From: Agromyces mediolanus
Lineage (GTDB): Bacteria > Actinomycetota > Actinomycetes > Actinomycetales > Microbacteriaceae
DNA: 64,000 nucleotides
Direction of reading: 5' to 3'
Assembly (NCBI RefSeq): GCF_023715325.1
Contig: NZ_JAMBNX010000001.1
Location: forward strand, 1-64,000
Made by a program: the position numbers and the translations under genes
The notes under the pieces: generated by a model
What the model was told of the DNA's origin: nothing
Databases searched by the model: none
What the model saw: the letters and a program-made list of their open reading frames with translations, nothing else
Shown here: piece after piece, positions 6,878 to 15,166 of the stretch
How positions within the stretch are numbered: position 1 is the stretch's first letter
Layout: the number at the start of each line of letters is the position of its first letter

Positions 6878-7780
6878 ATGGAGTTCTCGCTCGAGTTCAC
6901 GCCCGACCTGATCGCCGTCTTCGTGACGCTCTTCGTGCTCGAGGTGGTCCTCGGCGTCGACAACGTCATCTTCATCTCGATCCTCGCCTCCAAGCTGCCC
7001 GTCGAGCAGCAGGCGAAGGCCCGCAACCTCGGCCTCACGCTGGCGATGCTCATGCGGGTGCTGCTGGTGCTCTTCGCCGGGTGGATCATCACGCTGAAGA
7101 CCGACCTGTTCGAGATCGCGGGCATCGGCTTCTCCGGTCGCGACCTCATCCTGATCGCCGGTGGACTCTTCCTCGTGTACAAGGCCGTGCACGAGATCCA
7201 CCAGAAGCTGGAGGGCGCGGAGGAGCACACTGCGGGCTCGGCGGCGCGGGCGAGTTTCGGTTCGGTCATCGCGCAGATCCTCGTGCTCGACCTGGTGTTC
7301 TCGCTCGACTCCGTGATCACCGCGGTCGGTATGACCGAGAACCTCGTCGTGATCATCACGGTCGTGGTGCTCTCGTTCGGCATCATGCTCTTTGCGGCGC
7401 GCTACATCTTCGCGTTCGTGAACGCCCACCCGACGGTGAAGATGCTCGCGCTCGCGTTCCTGCTGCTCATCGGCGTGTTCCTGATCGCCGACGGCTTCGG
7501 GGTCAAGATCGACAAGGCGCTCATCTACGGCCCGATGGCGTTCGCGATCTTCGTCGAGGCGCTGAACCTCATCGCCGCGAACCGGCGCGCGAAGCGGCTC
7601 GCTCAGCAGCGCGACCCCGTGCGCCTGCACACCGCGTTCCCGGTCGAGAACGAGGAGCTCGCGGTGCACGCGGCGACCTCGGCGGCGCCGGGCAGCGGAT
7701 CGGTCGGCCTCTCGACGAAGCCGGTCGAGGGCGAGCTCACCGAGAACGACGGTCACCAGGAGCCCCGCGGCCTCGGCTGA
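6878..7780 (+). CDS. TerC/Alx family integral membrane protein
   Basis: A 300-residue membrane protein with about seven helices. Diagnostic acidic residues sit inside helices: LEVVLGVDNVIFISILASKL near the N terminus and LVLDLVFSLDSVITAVGMT in the middle, with LLIGVFLIADGFGVKIDKALIYGPMAFAIFVEALNLIA near the end. TerC/Alx proteins export or handle Mn2+ and other metals and protect exported proteins from mismetallation. The C-terminal 60 residues are a disordered tail. A GTG six bases upstream (6872) is an alternative start. No SD is evident, and no yybP-ykoY-type leader fits in the 66-bp gap, much of which is a terminator hairpin. Confidence 0.92.
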   Translation: MEFSLEFTPDLIAVFVTLFVLEVVLGVDNVIFISILASKLPVEQQAKARNLGLTLAMLMRVLLVLFAGWIITLKTDLFEIAGIGFSGRDLILIAGGLFLVYKAVHEIHQKLEGAEEHTAGSAARASFGSVIAQILVLDLVFSLDSVITAVGMTENLVVIITVVVLSFGIMLFAARYIFAFVNAHPTVKMLALAFLLLIGVFLIADGFGVKIDKALIYGPMAFAIFVEALNLIAANRRAKRLAQQRDPVRLHTAFPVENEELAVHAATSAAPGSGSVGLSTKPVEGELTENDGHQEPRGLG

Positions 7781-7786
7781 GCCGCC

Positions 7787-8737
7787 TCAGGCGAGGACGG
7801 TGTCGAGGAAGAGCGCGGCGACGCGCTCCGCATCGACGCCGAGCGCGACCTCGGCGGTCGCCCATTCTCCGGCGAGGCCGTGCACGACGTCCTCGCCCGG
7901 GAACTCGCGGAGGTCGACGAGCGTCTGCCCGCGGCTGTAGCCCGCGAGCTCCACCCGGACCGGGCGCCGCTCGGTGCGGAGCGCCTCGGGGGCGACGAGC
8001 GCGCAGACGGCGCCGGCGTCGCCGATGAGCCCCGTGTACTGGGCGCGCTCGTCCTCGCTGAGGGCGATCCGGTGGCCGAGCAGGGCGCCGACGACGCGGC
8101 CGACCGGGTGCTCGCCCGCCTCGAGCTCGGCGGCGCGGTCCTGCGCGACCGAGACCCGGTTGAAGACGTCGAGGCCGTACATGTAGCAGGGCACGCCCGA
8201 GTCGAGCACGATCGCCGCGGCCTCCGGGTCGTGCCAGACGTTGAACTCGGCGACCGCGGTGGCGTTGCCGACGCTCGCCGAGCCGCCCATGAAGACGATC
8301 CGCTCGAGGTTCGAGGCGACCTCCGGGTGGGTGCGCAGCAGCAGCGCGAGGTTCGTCTGCGGCGCGAGCGCGACGAGGGTCACGGGCACCGGGTGCTCGA
8401 GGATGGTGCGGCGAAGCAGCTCGACGGCGCTCGACTCGACCGCACGGCGGGAGGTCTCGGGCAGCACGAGCCCGCCGAGGCCGTCGGCGCCGTGCACGTG
8501 GGAGGCGGAGCGGGCGGGCTCGAGCAGCGGCCGCACGGCGCCCGCGGCGACCGGGACGTCGCCGGCCCCGGCGACGTCGAGGATGCGCAGCGTGTTGTCG
8601 ACGACCTGCTCGAGCGAGGCGTTGCCCGCGACGCAGGAGACGGCGAGCACGTCGATCTCGGGGTGCGCGACGGCGAAGAGGAGGGCGAGGGCATCGTCGA
8701 CGCCGGTGTCGACGTCGAGGATCACGGGAATCGGCAT
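7787..8737 (-). CDS. Nucleoside hydrolase (inosine/uridine-preferring family)
   Basis: A 316-residue enzyme starting MPIPVILDVDTGVDDALALL, which holds the family's Ca2+-binding aspartate cluster (Asp10, Asp14, Asp15). Further signatures are AVSCVAGNASLEQVVDNTLRIL, HGADGLGGLVLPE, LVALAPQTNLALLLRTHPEV, IVFMGGSASVGNATAVAEFNVWHDPEAAAIVL (the NxxxDPEA motif) and a C-terminal RGQTLVDLR. It splits the N-glycosidic bond of ribonucleosides for salvage. TAGGCT ends 7 nt before the ATG, with no SD: leaderless. An open frame continues upstream to 9289, but that segment is the shadow of the acetyltransferase gene. Confidence 0.93.
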   Translation of the reverse strand: MPIPVILDVDTGVDDALALLFAVAHPEIDVLAVSCVAGNASLEQVVDNTLRILDVAGAGDVPVAAGAVRPLLEPARSASHVHGADGLGGLVLPETSRRAVESSAVELLRRTILEHPVPVTLVALAPQTNLALLLRTHPEVASNLERIVFMGGSASVGNATAVAEFNVWHDPEAAAIVLDSGVPCYMYGLDVFNRVSVAQDRAAELEAGEHPVGRVVGALLGHRIALSEDERAQYTGLIGDAGAVCALVAPEALRTERRPVRVELAGYSRGQTLVDLREFPGEDVVHGLAGEWATAEVALGVDAERVAALFLDTVLA

Positions 8738-8781
8738 GCCGAGAAGCCTAAGCCCGCCGGGGCGTCCGTGACGCGCGCGGC

Positions 8782-9285
8782 TCAGCGCACGAAGCGGACC
8801 TCGTCGATCTCCTCGCCGAGGAACGGCTGGCGCTGCGTCGCCCCGTCGAGCACGAAGCCGTTGCGCTCGTAGAAGCGGTGCGCGCGCGGGTTGTCGGCCG
8901 CCACCCAGAGGTAGACGGGCTCGTCGCCGACGGCCGCGTCGAAGAGCTTCTTGCCGATGCCGGTGCCGTGGTACGCGTCGAGCACGTAGATGAAGTTCAG
9001 CTCGCGCTCGCGCGGGGCGTCCTCGTCGCGCGCGGGGCCGGAGCCGACGAAGCCGACGATCTCCCCGTCGACGAGCGCCGCGAACTGGCGGTACTCCTCG
9101 CCGCGGGACGCCATGTGGCTCCAGAGCTCGGCCATGCGGCGGGGCGAGAGGTTCTCGAGCGCCGCCTTCGAGATCAGGTGGTCGTAGGTCTCGTGCCAGC
9201 AGGTCGCGTGCACGCGACCGAGGGCCTCGACATCCGAATCGCGGATGGGGCGGACGACGACCTGTGCAACAACCTCGGTGCTCAT
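8782..9285 (-). CDS. GNAT family N-acetyltransferase
   Basis: A 167-residue GNAT-fold protein. The acetyl-CoA loop (motif A) is LNFIYVLDAYHGTGIGKKLFDAAVG, and motif B is PVYLWVAADNPRAHRFYERNGFVLDG, ending GEEIDEVRFVR. The substrate is unknown. Such proteins commonly acetylate small amines or protein N termini. TACTCT lies 7 nt before the ATG, so the transcript is probably leaderless. It is in tandem with the nucleoside hydrolase but appears to have its own promoter. Confidence 0.9.
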   Translation of the reverse strand: MSTEVVAQVVVRPIRDSDVEALGRVHATCWHETYDHLISKAALENLSPRRMAELWSHMASRGEEYRQFAALVDGEIVGFVGSGPARDEDAPRERELNFIYVLDAYHGTGIGKKLFDAAVGDEPVYLWVAADNPRAHRFYERNGFVLDGATQRQPFLGEEIDEVRFVR

Positions 9286-9364
9286 GCACCTGAGAGTAGG
9301 CCAGCGCGGCCGCAGGGCGAAATCGGGCGGCGACGGACCTGCCGTCGCCGCCCGTGACGCGGGA

Positions 9365-10999
9365 TCAGCCCTGCGCGCGGCGGTTCGTGCGGGTGTTCCG
9401 CGACGAGCCGACGAGGCTGCCGACGCGGAGCGGCTGCGGGCCGCGCGCGCTCTGGCCGCGTCCGCCGCCCGAGCCTGCCGACTTCGAGGCGCCGCCCTGC
9501 GCGCGACCCGAGCCCTGCGCCGAGGCGCCGCGACCGGTGCCCTGCGACGAGGCGGTCCGCGGCGCGGCATCCGCCCCGCCCTGACCACGGCCGCCGCTGC
9601 GGCGACGGCGCGAGCCGCCGCCCTCGCCGCCGCGCTGGGCGTCGCCGCGCTCGGCGTCGCCGCGGGGTGCGCCGCCGCGGCCACCGCGGCCGCGACCGCC
9701 CTCGCGGGCCTCGCCGCCCTCGGCGCCACCGCTCCGGCGGGCGCGCTTGCGCTGTGCGTTCGCTCCCTGCGAGGTGCCGCCGCCGCCCTGCGGCTTCGCC
9801 TGCCGGGGCACCGGCTTCACGTAGGGTGCGACGTCGCCGACGAGCGCGACGACCTCGGGCGAGGCCGGCGTGGCGGGCTTCGGCGTGACGGTGATCGCCG
9901 CCTTGCGGAGCAGTTGCTTCAGGTCCTGCAGCTGGCTCGGCATGGCGATCGTGACGACGTCGCCCTCGTTGCCGGCACGCGCGGTGCGGCCCGAGCGGTG
10001 CAGGTACGCCTTGTGCTCGACGGGCGGGTCGACGTGCACGACGAGTTCGACCTCGTCGACGTGCACGCCGCGCGCCGCGACGTCCGTCGCGACCATGACG
10101 CGCACCGAGCCGTCGCCGAACGCGGCGAGGTTGCGGTCGCGCTGCGGCTGCGAGAGGTTGCCGTGCAGGTCGACGGCGGGGATGCCGGACTCGGTCAGCT
10201 TCTTCGCGAGCTTCTTGGCCTGGTGCTTCGTGCGCATGAAGAGCATGCGGCGCCCGGTGCCGCTCGCGAGGGACTTCACGAGCTCGAACTTCGTGTCCTG
10301 GTCCTCGGTGAGGTAGACGTGGTGGGTCATCGCGGCGACCGGCGAGTTCGCCTCGTCGACGGAGTGCAGCACCTCGTTCTGCAGGTAGCGCTTCACGAGC
10401 TTGTCGACCCCGTTGTCGAGGGTCGCCGAGAACAGCAGGCGCTGGCCGCCGCGCGGGGTCTTGTCGAGGATGCGGGTGACGACCGGCAGGAAGCCGAGGT
10501 CGGCCATGTGGTCGGCCTCGTCGAGCACGGTGATCTCGACGGCGTCGAGGTGCACGAAGCCCTGCTTCATCAGGTCCTCGAGGCGGCCGGGCGCGGCGAC
10601 GACGATGTCGACGCCGGCGCGCAGCGCCTCGACCTGGCGCTTCTGGTTGATGCCGCCGAAGATCGTCGTCACCTTCAGGCCGTAGGCCTCGGCGAGCGGC
10701 TCGATCGTGCGGGCGATCTGGGTGACGAGCTCGCGGGTCGGCGCGAGCACGAGACCGAGGGGTCGGCCGGCGCGGCGCGAGCCGCCGGCGAGCACGGTGC
10801 CGAGACGGGCGACCATCGGCAGCGCGAAGGCGATCGTCTTGCCCGAGCCGGTGCGGCCGCGGCCGAGCACGTCGCGGCCGGCGAGGGTGTCGGGCAGCGA
10901 GTCGGCCTGGATCGGAGTGGGGACGGTCTTGCCGTCGGCGGCGAGGAGGTCGACGAGCGGCGCGGGCACGCCGAGCGTGCGGAAATCGGGGGTGGTCAT
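9365..10999 (-). CDS. DEAD-box ATP-dependent RNA helicase with RGG-like tail
   Basis: A 544-residue helicase. Visible motifs are Q-motif TPIQADSLP (28-36), motif I GRTGSGKT (48-55), LVLAPTRELV (Ia), APGRLEDL (Ib), VLDEADHMADLGFLP (DEAD), LFSATLD (III), VATDVAARGVHVDEVELVVHVDPP (V) and HRSGRTARAG (VI). The last 150 residues are low-complexity Gly/Arg/Ser/Gln with RGG/GRG repeats, a common RNA-binding extension of actinobacterial RhlE-like helicases. Likely roles are ribosome assembly, RNA turnover or cold adaptation. Its mRNA leader of about 200 nt is unusually long, hinting at post-transcriptional control. Confidence 0.93.
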   Translation of the reverse strand: MTTPDFRTLGVPAPLVDLLAADGKTVPTPIQADSLPDTLAGRDVLGRGRTGSGKTIAFALPMVARLGTVLAGGSRRAGRPLGLVLAPTRELVTQIARTIEPLAEAYGLKVTTIFGGINQKRQVEALRAGVDIVVAAPGRLEDLMKQGFVHLDAVEITVLDEADHMADLGFLPVVTRILDKTPRGGQRLLFSATLDNGVDKLVKRYLQNEVLHSVDEANSPVAAMTHHVYLTEDQDTKFELVKSLASGTGRRMLFMRTKHQAKKLAKKLTESGIPAVDLHGNLSQPQRDRNLAAFGDGSVRVMVATDVAARGVHVDEVELVVHVDPPVEHKAYLHRSGRTARAGNEGDVVTIAMPSQLQDLKQLLRKAAITVTPKPATPASPEVVALVGDVAPYVKPVPRQAKPQGGGGTSQGANAQRKRARRSGGAEGGEAREGGRGRGGRGGAPRGDAERGDAQRGGEGGGSRRRRSGGRGQGGADAAPRTASSQGTGRGASAQGSGRAQGGASKSAGSGGGRGQSARGPQPLRVGSLVGSSRNTRTNRRAQG

Positions 11000-11182
11000 G
11001 CGTGCCTTTCGGGCATGGCCCACCGGCGGGAGCGCGCACGGGCGTCGCGATTCGTGCGGCACGCCGTAGCGGTTCGACCCGTCAGTGGGTGAGTGGCGAA
11101 GGCGCCGGTCGGCGCATCCGTTCGCCGTACGAATGAGTCATCGGGGCGGCCTGAGCCGGCCCGGAAGCGTTCTACGACGCGA

Positions 11183-11213
11183 GGCGCGCGAGGCGCGCCA
11201 CACCCACAGTCTA
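11183..11213 (-). promoter_or_regulatory. Promoter -10 and first hairpin of the long helicase leader
   Basis: On the minus strand TAGACT (11213-11208) is a good -10 box. It places the start near 11201 and leaves about 200 nt of untranslated leader before the helicase ATG at 10999. The leader opens with a 7-bp stem, GGCGCGC/GCGCGCC (11183-11199). The rest of 11000-11200 holds no gene. Confidence 0.5.
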
Positions 11214-11224
11214 GCCGATGCCGC

Positions 11225-11734
11225 TCATTCGGCCGATTCGGGCTCGTGCGCCCAGCTCGGCGCGAGGGCCCGCAGGCGCGCGCCGCGCCACTGCCAGAAC
11301 GCCCAGACCGGGTACCAGGCGAGGGCGTCGCCGAGCGCCGTCCCGGAGCTCACCCGCAACTGGTCGCGGTACCGGGTGCGCCCGCCGGGCGCGGGCGAGA
11401 CGGCCATCCGGTGGTCCCAGCTGCGGAACGCCGCGAACGGGCCGGAGGTGGCGCCGCCGCCGTCCCGGAGCATCCGCACGTCGGCGGGCAGGCCGTCGCG
11501 CTCGCCCTCGAGGAAGCGCAGGTCGACCACCTCCTCGCCTGCCGGCCAGCGCCGCAACGCGAGCGGCTGCACCCGGTGCGGCCCCTCCGTCCACGCCGTC
11601 GGCAGCCCGCCGGGCTCGAGGGAGCGGAAGTCGAGCCAGGGGGCGACGACCTCGCGCAGCACGGCTGGACTCCGCAGCGCCCGCCACGCGGCATCCGGGT
11701 CGCAGTCGAGGGTGAGCTTCAGCAGCACGCGCAT
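11225..11734 (-). CDS. SRPBCC (START-like) superfamily protein
   Basis: A 169-residue protein with the pattern of a helix-grip ligand-binding fold. It opens MRVLLKLTLDCDPDAAWRALRSPAVLREVVAPWL, contains HRVQPLALRRWPAGEEVVDLRFLEGE and RSWDHRMAVSPAPGGRTRYRDQLRV, and ends with a long helix LGDALAWYPVWAFWQWRGARLRALAPSW. These are the usual first-helix, beta-sheet and C-terminal helix elements of polyketide-cyclase/SRPBCC proteins. The ligand is unknown. TAGCCT lies 6 nt before the ATG (leaderless). It is divergent from the coiled-coil gene at 11794, with only 59 bp between the starts. Confidence 0.72.
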   Translation of the reverse strand: MRVLLKLTLDCDPDAAWRALRSPAVLREVVAPWLDFRSLEPGGLPTAWTEGPHRVQPLALRRWPAGEEVVDLRFLEGERDGLPADVRMLRDGGGATSGPFAAFRSWDHRMAVSPAPGGRTRYRDQLRVSSGTALGDALAWYPVWAFWQWRGARLRALAPSWAHEPESAE

Positions 11735-11793
11735 GCCGAGAGGCTACGCGGCGCGCTCGGCCGCCGTCGAGATGCGCGCCGTAGACTCCGGCC

Positions 11794-13071
11794 ATGGCCG
11801 ATGGACTCTGGTGGCTGCCCTCCCTCCTCGTCTTCGGGGGCGCCGTCGTCGCGTTCGCCGCGGCGATCGTCGGCGTACGCCGGCTGGGACGTCGCCGCGA
11901 GCTCACCGACCTCGAGCACGGCCGCGCCGTCGAGGTGCGCGCGAAGCAGCTCATCGTCGAGACCGACGAGCGCGTCCGCGAGGCGCGGCGCGAGGTCGCC
12001 TTCGCCGAGGCGCAGTTCGGGGCCGAGGCCGCCCGGCCGGTGCGCGAGGCGGGTGAACGGGCCGAGCGGTGGCTGCGCGAGGCGTTCCTGCTGCAGCAGC
12101 GGCTCGACGACGCCGAGCCCGACACCGCCGCGGAGCGGCGCAGCTGGAGCGAACGGATCGCCGGGCTCTGCACCTCGGCCCTCGGGGCGCTCGACCAGGC
12201 CGAGCAGGCGCTCGGCGCCCGCCGCGCCGCCGAACGCGGCGCCGGGGCGACACTCACGGAGCTGCCGGAGACGGCCGCCCGGCTCGGCCGACGACGCGCG
12301 GATGCCGCGGCCGCTCTCGAACGGCTCGGCACCCGGTTCCGCCCGACCGCGCTGGTCGGCGGGCGCGCCGCCCTCGACCGGGTCGACGTCGCGCTCGCCG
12401 CGGCCGGCGTGGCGCTCGCCGCGCCGAGCGGTGCCGGCGACGCCGAGCGCGCCGCCCGGATCGCCGCGGATCTCGACCGCGCCGCCGCCGACCTCGACGC
12501 GCTCGACCGCCTCGAGCTCGAGCTCGCCGACGCCGAACGGGCCGCCGAGCAGGGCGTGCGCCGGCTCGACGCCGAGCTCGTCGAGGCTCGTCGTCAGCGC
12601 GACGCGTTGAGCGAGCCGGAGGACGCCCGCGAGCTCGGCGAGGCGATCGCGGCCGTCGCGCAGCTGATCGGCGGGGCCGTCGCGGCGGCATCCGGGGCGG
12701 GCGCCGCGGGCGACCTGCCCGATCCGCTCGCCGAGCGCGACCGGCTGGGCGCCGCGCTCGACCGGCTCGAATCCGCGCGGGCCGAGGCGCGCACCGCGCA
12801 GGCGCGGCTCGACGGCGCCCGCTCGGCGCTCGGGGGTGCGCTCGCGATCGCCGAGAGCCAGCTCGGGGTCGCCCGGGCCCTGATCGAACGCGGCCGCGGC
12901 ATCGTCGGGGCCGACGCCCGCACCCGGCTCGCCGAGGCGGAGCGGCAGCTCGTGATCGCCCGGCAGGAACCCGATCCGGTCGCGGCGCTCGACGCCGCCA
13001 GGCGCGCCGCGGCACGGGCGGCCGATGCCGAGGCGCTCGCCGCCTGGGACGCCGGCGCGGGCCGGCGCTGA
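11794..13071 (+). CDS. Membrane-anchored coiled-coil protein
   Basis: A 425-residue protein with one N-terminal transmembrane helix (LWWLPSLLVFGGAVVAFAAAIVGVRRL) followed by almost 400 residues of Ala/Arg/Glu/Leu-rich helix, predicted coiled coil. The final segment (LTEAERQLVIARQEPDPVAALDAARRAAARAADAEALA-like, at 370-415) resembles the helical tail of actinobacterial TPM-domain membrane proteins. No N-terminal TPM domain is present here. TAGACT lies 6 nt upstream (leaderless). The function is unknown. The architecture suits a membrane-tethered scaffold facing the cytoplasm. Confidence 0.7.
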   Translation: MADGLWWLPSLLVFGGAVVAFAAAIVGVRRLGRRRELTDLEHGRAVEVRAKQLIVETDERVREARREVAFAEAQFGAEAARPVREAGERAERWLREAFLLQQRLDDAEPDTAAERRSWSERIAGLCTSALGALDQAEQALGARRAAERGAGATLTELPETAARLGRRRADAAAALERLGTRFRPTALVGGRAALDRVDVALAAAGVALAAPSGAGDAERAARIAADLDRAAADLDALDRLELELADAERAAEQGVRRLDAELVEARRQRDALSEPEDARELGEAIAAVAQLIGGAVAAASGAGAAGDLPDPLAERDRLGAALDRLESARAEARTAQARLDGARSALGGALAIAESQLGVARALIERGRGIVGADARTRLAEAERQLVIARQEPDPVAALDAARRAAARAADAEALAAWDAGAGRR

Positions 13072-13124
13072 CGCACGGCGACGCACGGACGGGGCCGGCG
13101 TCCCGCGTCCATTAGCCTGGCCCG

Positions 13125-13907
13125 GTGCAGCCAGACGCCCCATTCGCCCAGTCCAAGTACCAGGTCAGGTTCGAGTGGGGCGCCGAGGGCCTCGAGCGTC
13201 TCGCCCCCGCCGACGTGATCGTGCTCGTCGACGCGCTCTCCTTCACGACGGCGGTCGTCGCGGCCGCCGAGCACGGGCTCGCGGTCGCCCCCTGGCCGAA
13301 GCACGAACCGGGGGCGGAGGAGTTCGCCGCCGGGCTCGGCGACGGCACGGCGCTCAGCGCCCCCGCCGCCTTCCTCGCCGCACTCGCGACCGGGCAGGAG
13401 CTCCCGGCACACCCCGGAGCGGTCCTCGTGCTCGCCTCACCGAACGGGGCGTCCCTCGCCCGCGGCCTCGCCCGGCGGGAGGCTGCACCGAGCGACGGCG
13501 CCGAGCCCCCCGTGGTGCTCGCCGCCTCGCTGCGCAACCGCACGGCGGTCGCCCGACGCATCCTCGCCCTGCAGGAGGCGCACGGCCGGCGGCTCAGCGT
13601 CGCGATCCTCGCTGCAGGGGAGCGTGGCGGCGACGGCGTGCGCTTCGCCGTCGAGGACCAGCTCGCCGGCGGTGCGGTCGTCGACGCCCTCGTCGCGCTC
13701 GGCATCGACCACACCTCGCCGGAAGCGGCCGTCGCGTGCGCCGCCTTCGAAGGGCTGCGCCGCGCGGTCGGCCACCTGCAGAGCGCGAGCGGCAGCGGCG
13801 CGGAACTCCTCCAGCGCGGCGTCGGCGAGGGCGTCGCGGCCGCAGCGCAGACCGACGTCACCGAACTCGTGCCCGAGCTCCGCGGCGAGGTCTTCCGGAT
13901 CGACTGA
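13125..13907 (+). CDS. 2-phosphosulfolactate phosphatase (ComB) family protein
   Basis: A 260-residue protein with the ComB pattern: FEWGAEGLERLAPADVIVLVDALSFTTAVVAAAEHGLAVAPWP, VLVLASPNGASLARGLAR, VVLAASLRNRTAVARRIL, VAILAAGERGGDGVRFAVEDQLAGGAVVDAL, and the AAVACAAFEGLRR helix. ComB hydrolyses 2-phosphosulfolactate in coenzyme M synthesis in archaea. In actinobacteria the family's true substrate is unclear, so the name marks the family and not the pathway. The GTG start lies 6 nt after TAGCCT (leaderless). It converges on the CGNR gene, with 6 nt between the stops. Confidence 0.85.
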   Translation: MQPDAPFAQSKYQVRFEWGAEGLERLAPADVIVLVDALSFTTAVVAAAEHGLAVAPWPKHEPGAEEFAAGLGDGTALSAPAAFLAALATGQELPAHPGAVLVLASPNGASLARGLARREAAPSDGAEPPVVLAASLRNRTAVARRILALQEAHGRRLSVAILAAGERGGDGVRFAVEDQLAGGAVVDALVALGIDHTSPEAAVACAAFEGLRRAVGHLQSASGSGAELLQRGVGEGVAAAAQTDVTELVPELRGEVFRID

Positions 13908-13913
13908 ACCGGC

Positions 13914-14525
13914 TCAGCCGGCCGTGACCGGTCGCTTGCGCGCGCGGTGCGCCCGCACCTTCGCCCGGTTGCCGCAGCGCTGCATGGAGCACCAGCGACG
14001 GCTGCCCGCCCGCGAGGTGTCGAGGAACACGATGTCGCAGTCGTCGCCCGCGCAGACCCGGATCCGCTCGGTGTTCGACGCGCTCAGGAGATCGACCGCG
14101 TCGCGCGCGATCGTCGAGAGCGACTGGCCGACGAGCTGCACGGAACGGCCCGCCTGACGCGAACCGCCGTCGAGGGAGGGCGGAATGTCGGGCGTGGCCG
14201 CGTAGAGGTTCACGATGTCGACGTCGTCGCTGCGGCGCTCGCCCCCGTGCGCCGCGGCCAGGGCGAGCCGGGTGATCGCGTCGCGGAGCGCCGTCGCGTC
14301 GAAGAGATCGCGGGTGCGGGCGTCACCGATCGCCATCGGGAAGCGCTCGCGCAGCCAGCCGGCGAGGTCGTCGGGGGAGTGCAGCAGCTCCTCGGCGAGC
14401 GACGCGCCGATCGGGCCCGTGCACGCGAAGTCGAGGGCGAGCGAACCGGAGTCGAACCACCAGCGGAGCCCGTCGCCGGAGACGACCCACTGGCCGACGG
14501 GGATCTGCACGGTGGAGACGGGCAT
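13914..14525 (-). CDS. CGNR zinc-finger (ABATE-type) putative transcriptional regulator
   Basis: A 203-residue protein. The N-terminal part (WWFDSGSLALDFACTG...LRDAITRLALAAAHG) matches the ABATE stress-response-like domain. The C terminus has RVCAGDDCDIVFLDTSRAGSRRWCSMQRCGNRAKVRAHRARKRP, holding the four-cysteine zinc site and the CGNR signature. Such proteins are DNA-binding regulators of unknown targets. A CAGAAT box lies about 50 nt upstream at 14583-14578 on the minus strand, so this gene has a leader, unlike its neighbours. Confidence 0.88.
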   Translation of the reverse strand: MPVSTVQIPVGQWVVSGDGLRWWFDSGSLALDFACTGPIGASLAEELLHSPDDLAGWLRERFPMAIGDARTRDLFDATALRDAITRLALAAAHGGERRSDDVDIVNLYAATPDIPPSLDGGSRQAGRSVQLVGQSLSTIARDAVDLLSASNTERIRVCAGDDCDIVFLDTSRAGSRRWCSMQRCGNRAKVRAHRARKRPVTAG

Positions 14526-14613
14526 GCTGCGCTTTCGGGATGGGGAGGTGCGGGGCGCCGATCAGGGCGCGCGTCCCATTCTGCCGGATGCCGCGAGCGG
14601 CACGGCCTCGCGC

Positions 14614-15111
14614 TCAGCCCGCGGCCGCACTGGCGGCGCGCCGGCGCATCGCCGGGGTGATGTCGCGCCGCTGCCAATCGATGAGGTTCGCCCGGTCGAA
14701 GCCGCGCTGGCAGAGCCCGCAGCTGAGCGGCCGCTCCGGCCGACGGTAGCGGTAGTGCACGTGGCCCGCCGGGCAGCGGCCCACCCAGGGGGCGAGCTCG
14801 TCGGCGATCTCGCCGTCGTGGGTGCGTTGGCCGACGTAGCCGAGGTCGGCGGCGATCTTCGCCCACTTCGGGCCGTGCCCGGCACGCGGCCCGGCCAGGG
14901 CGTGCGCCACCTCGTGCAGCAGGATCTGGTGGATCTCGTCGTCGTCGTAGCGGGCGGCCAGATACCGCGACACCGAGAGATGCTTCGCCGTGTAGTTGCA
15001 CAGCCCGGCCCGCTTCTTCGCGTTGTCGAAGCCGAAGCTCCACTGGGCGGGATCGAGGTGCAGGGCGATGAGCGCCTCGGCCCACCGCCTGACCCGCTCG
15101 AGTTCCGCCAT
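14614..15111 (-). CDS. SprT-like zinc metalloprotein
   Basis: A 165-residue protein with HEVAHALAG (His66, Glu67, His70), the gluzincin-type HExxH active site of the SprT/SprTN family. A C-terminal zinc ribbon follows (RCPAGHVHYRYRRPERPLSCGLCQRGF). Eukaryotic SPRTN cleaves DNA-protein crosslinks; the bacterial SprT role is poorly defined. TATTCT lies 7 nt before the ATG (leaderless). The in-frame ATG ten codons upstream would run into the promoter and is rejected. Confidence 0.88.
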   Translation of the reverse strand: MAELERVRRWAEALIALHLDPAQWSFGFDNAKKRAGLCNYTAKHLSVSRYLAARYDDDEIHQILLHEVAHALAGPRAGHGPKWAKIAADLGYVGQRTHDGEIADELAPWVGRCPAGHVHYRYRRPERPLSCGLCQRGFDRANLIDWQRRDITPAMRRRAASAAAG

Positions 15112-15166
15112 GGGACAGAGAATAGCGCCGCCCACCGGCACCGGGCGCGCGCGGTGCCGGCGGCGC

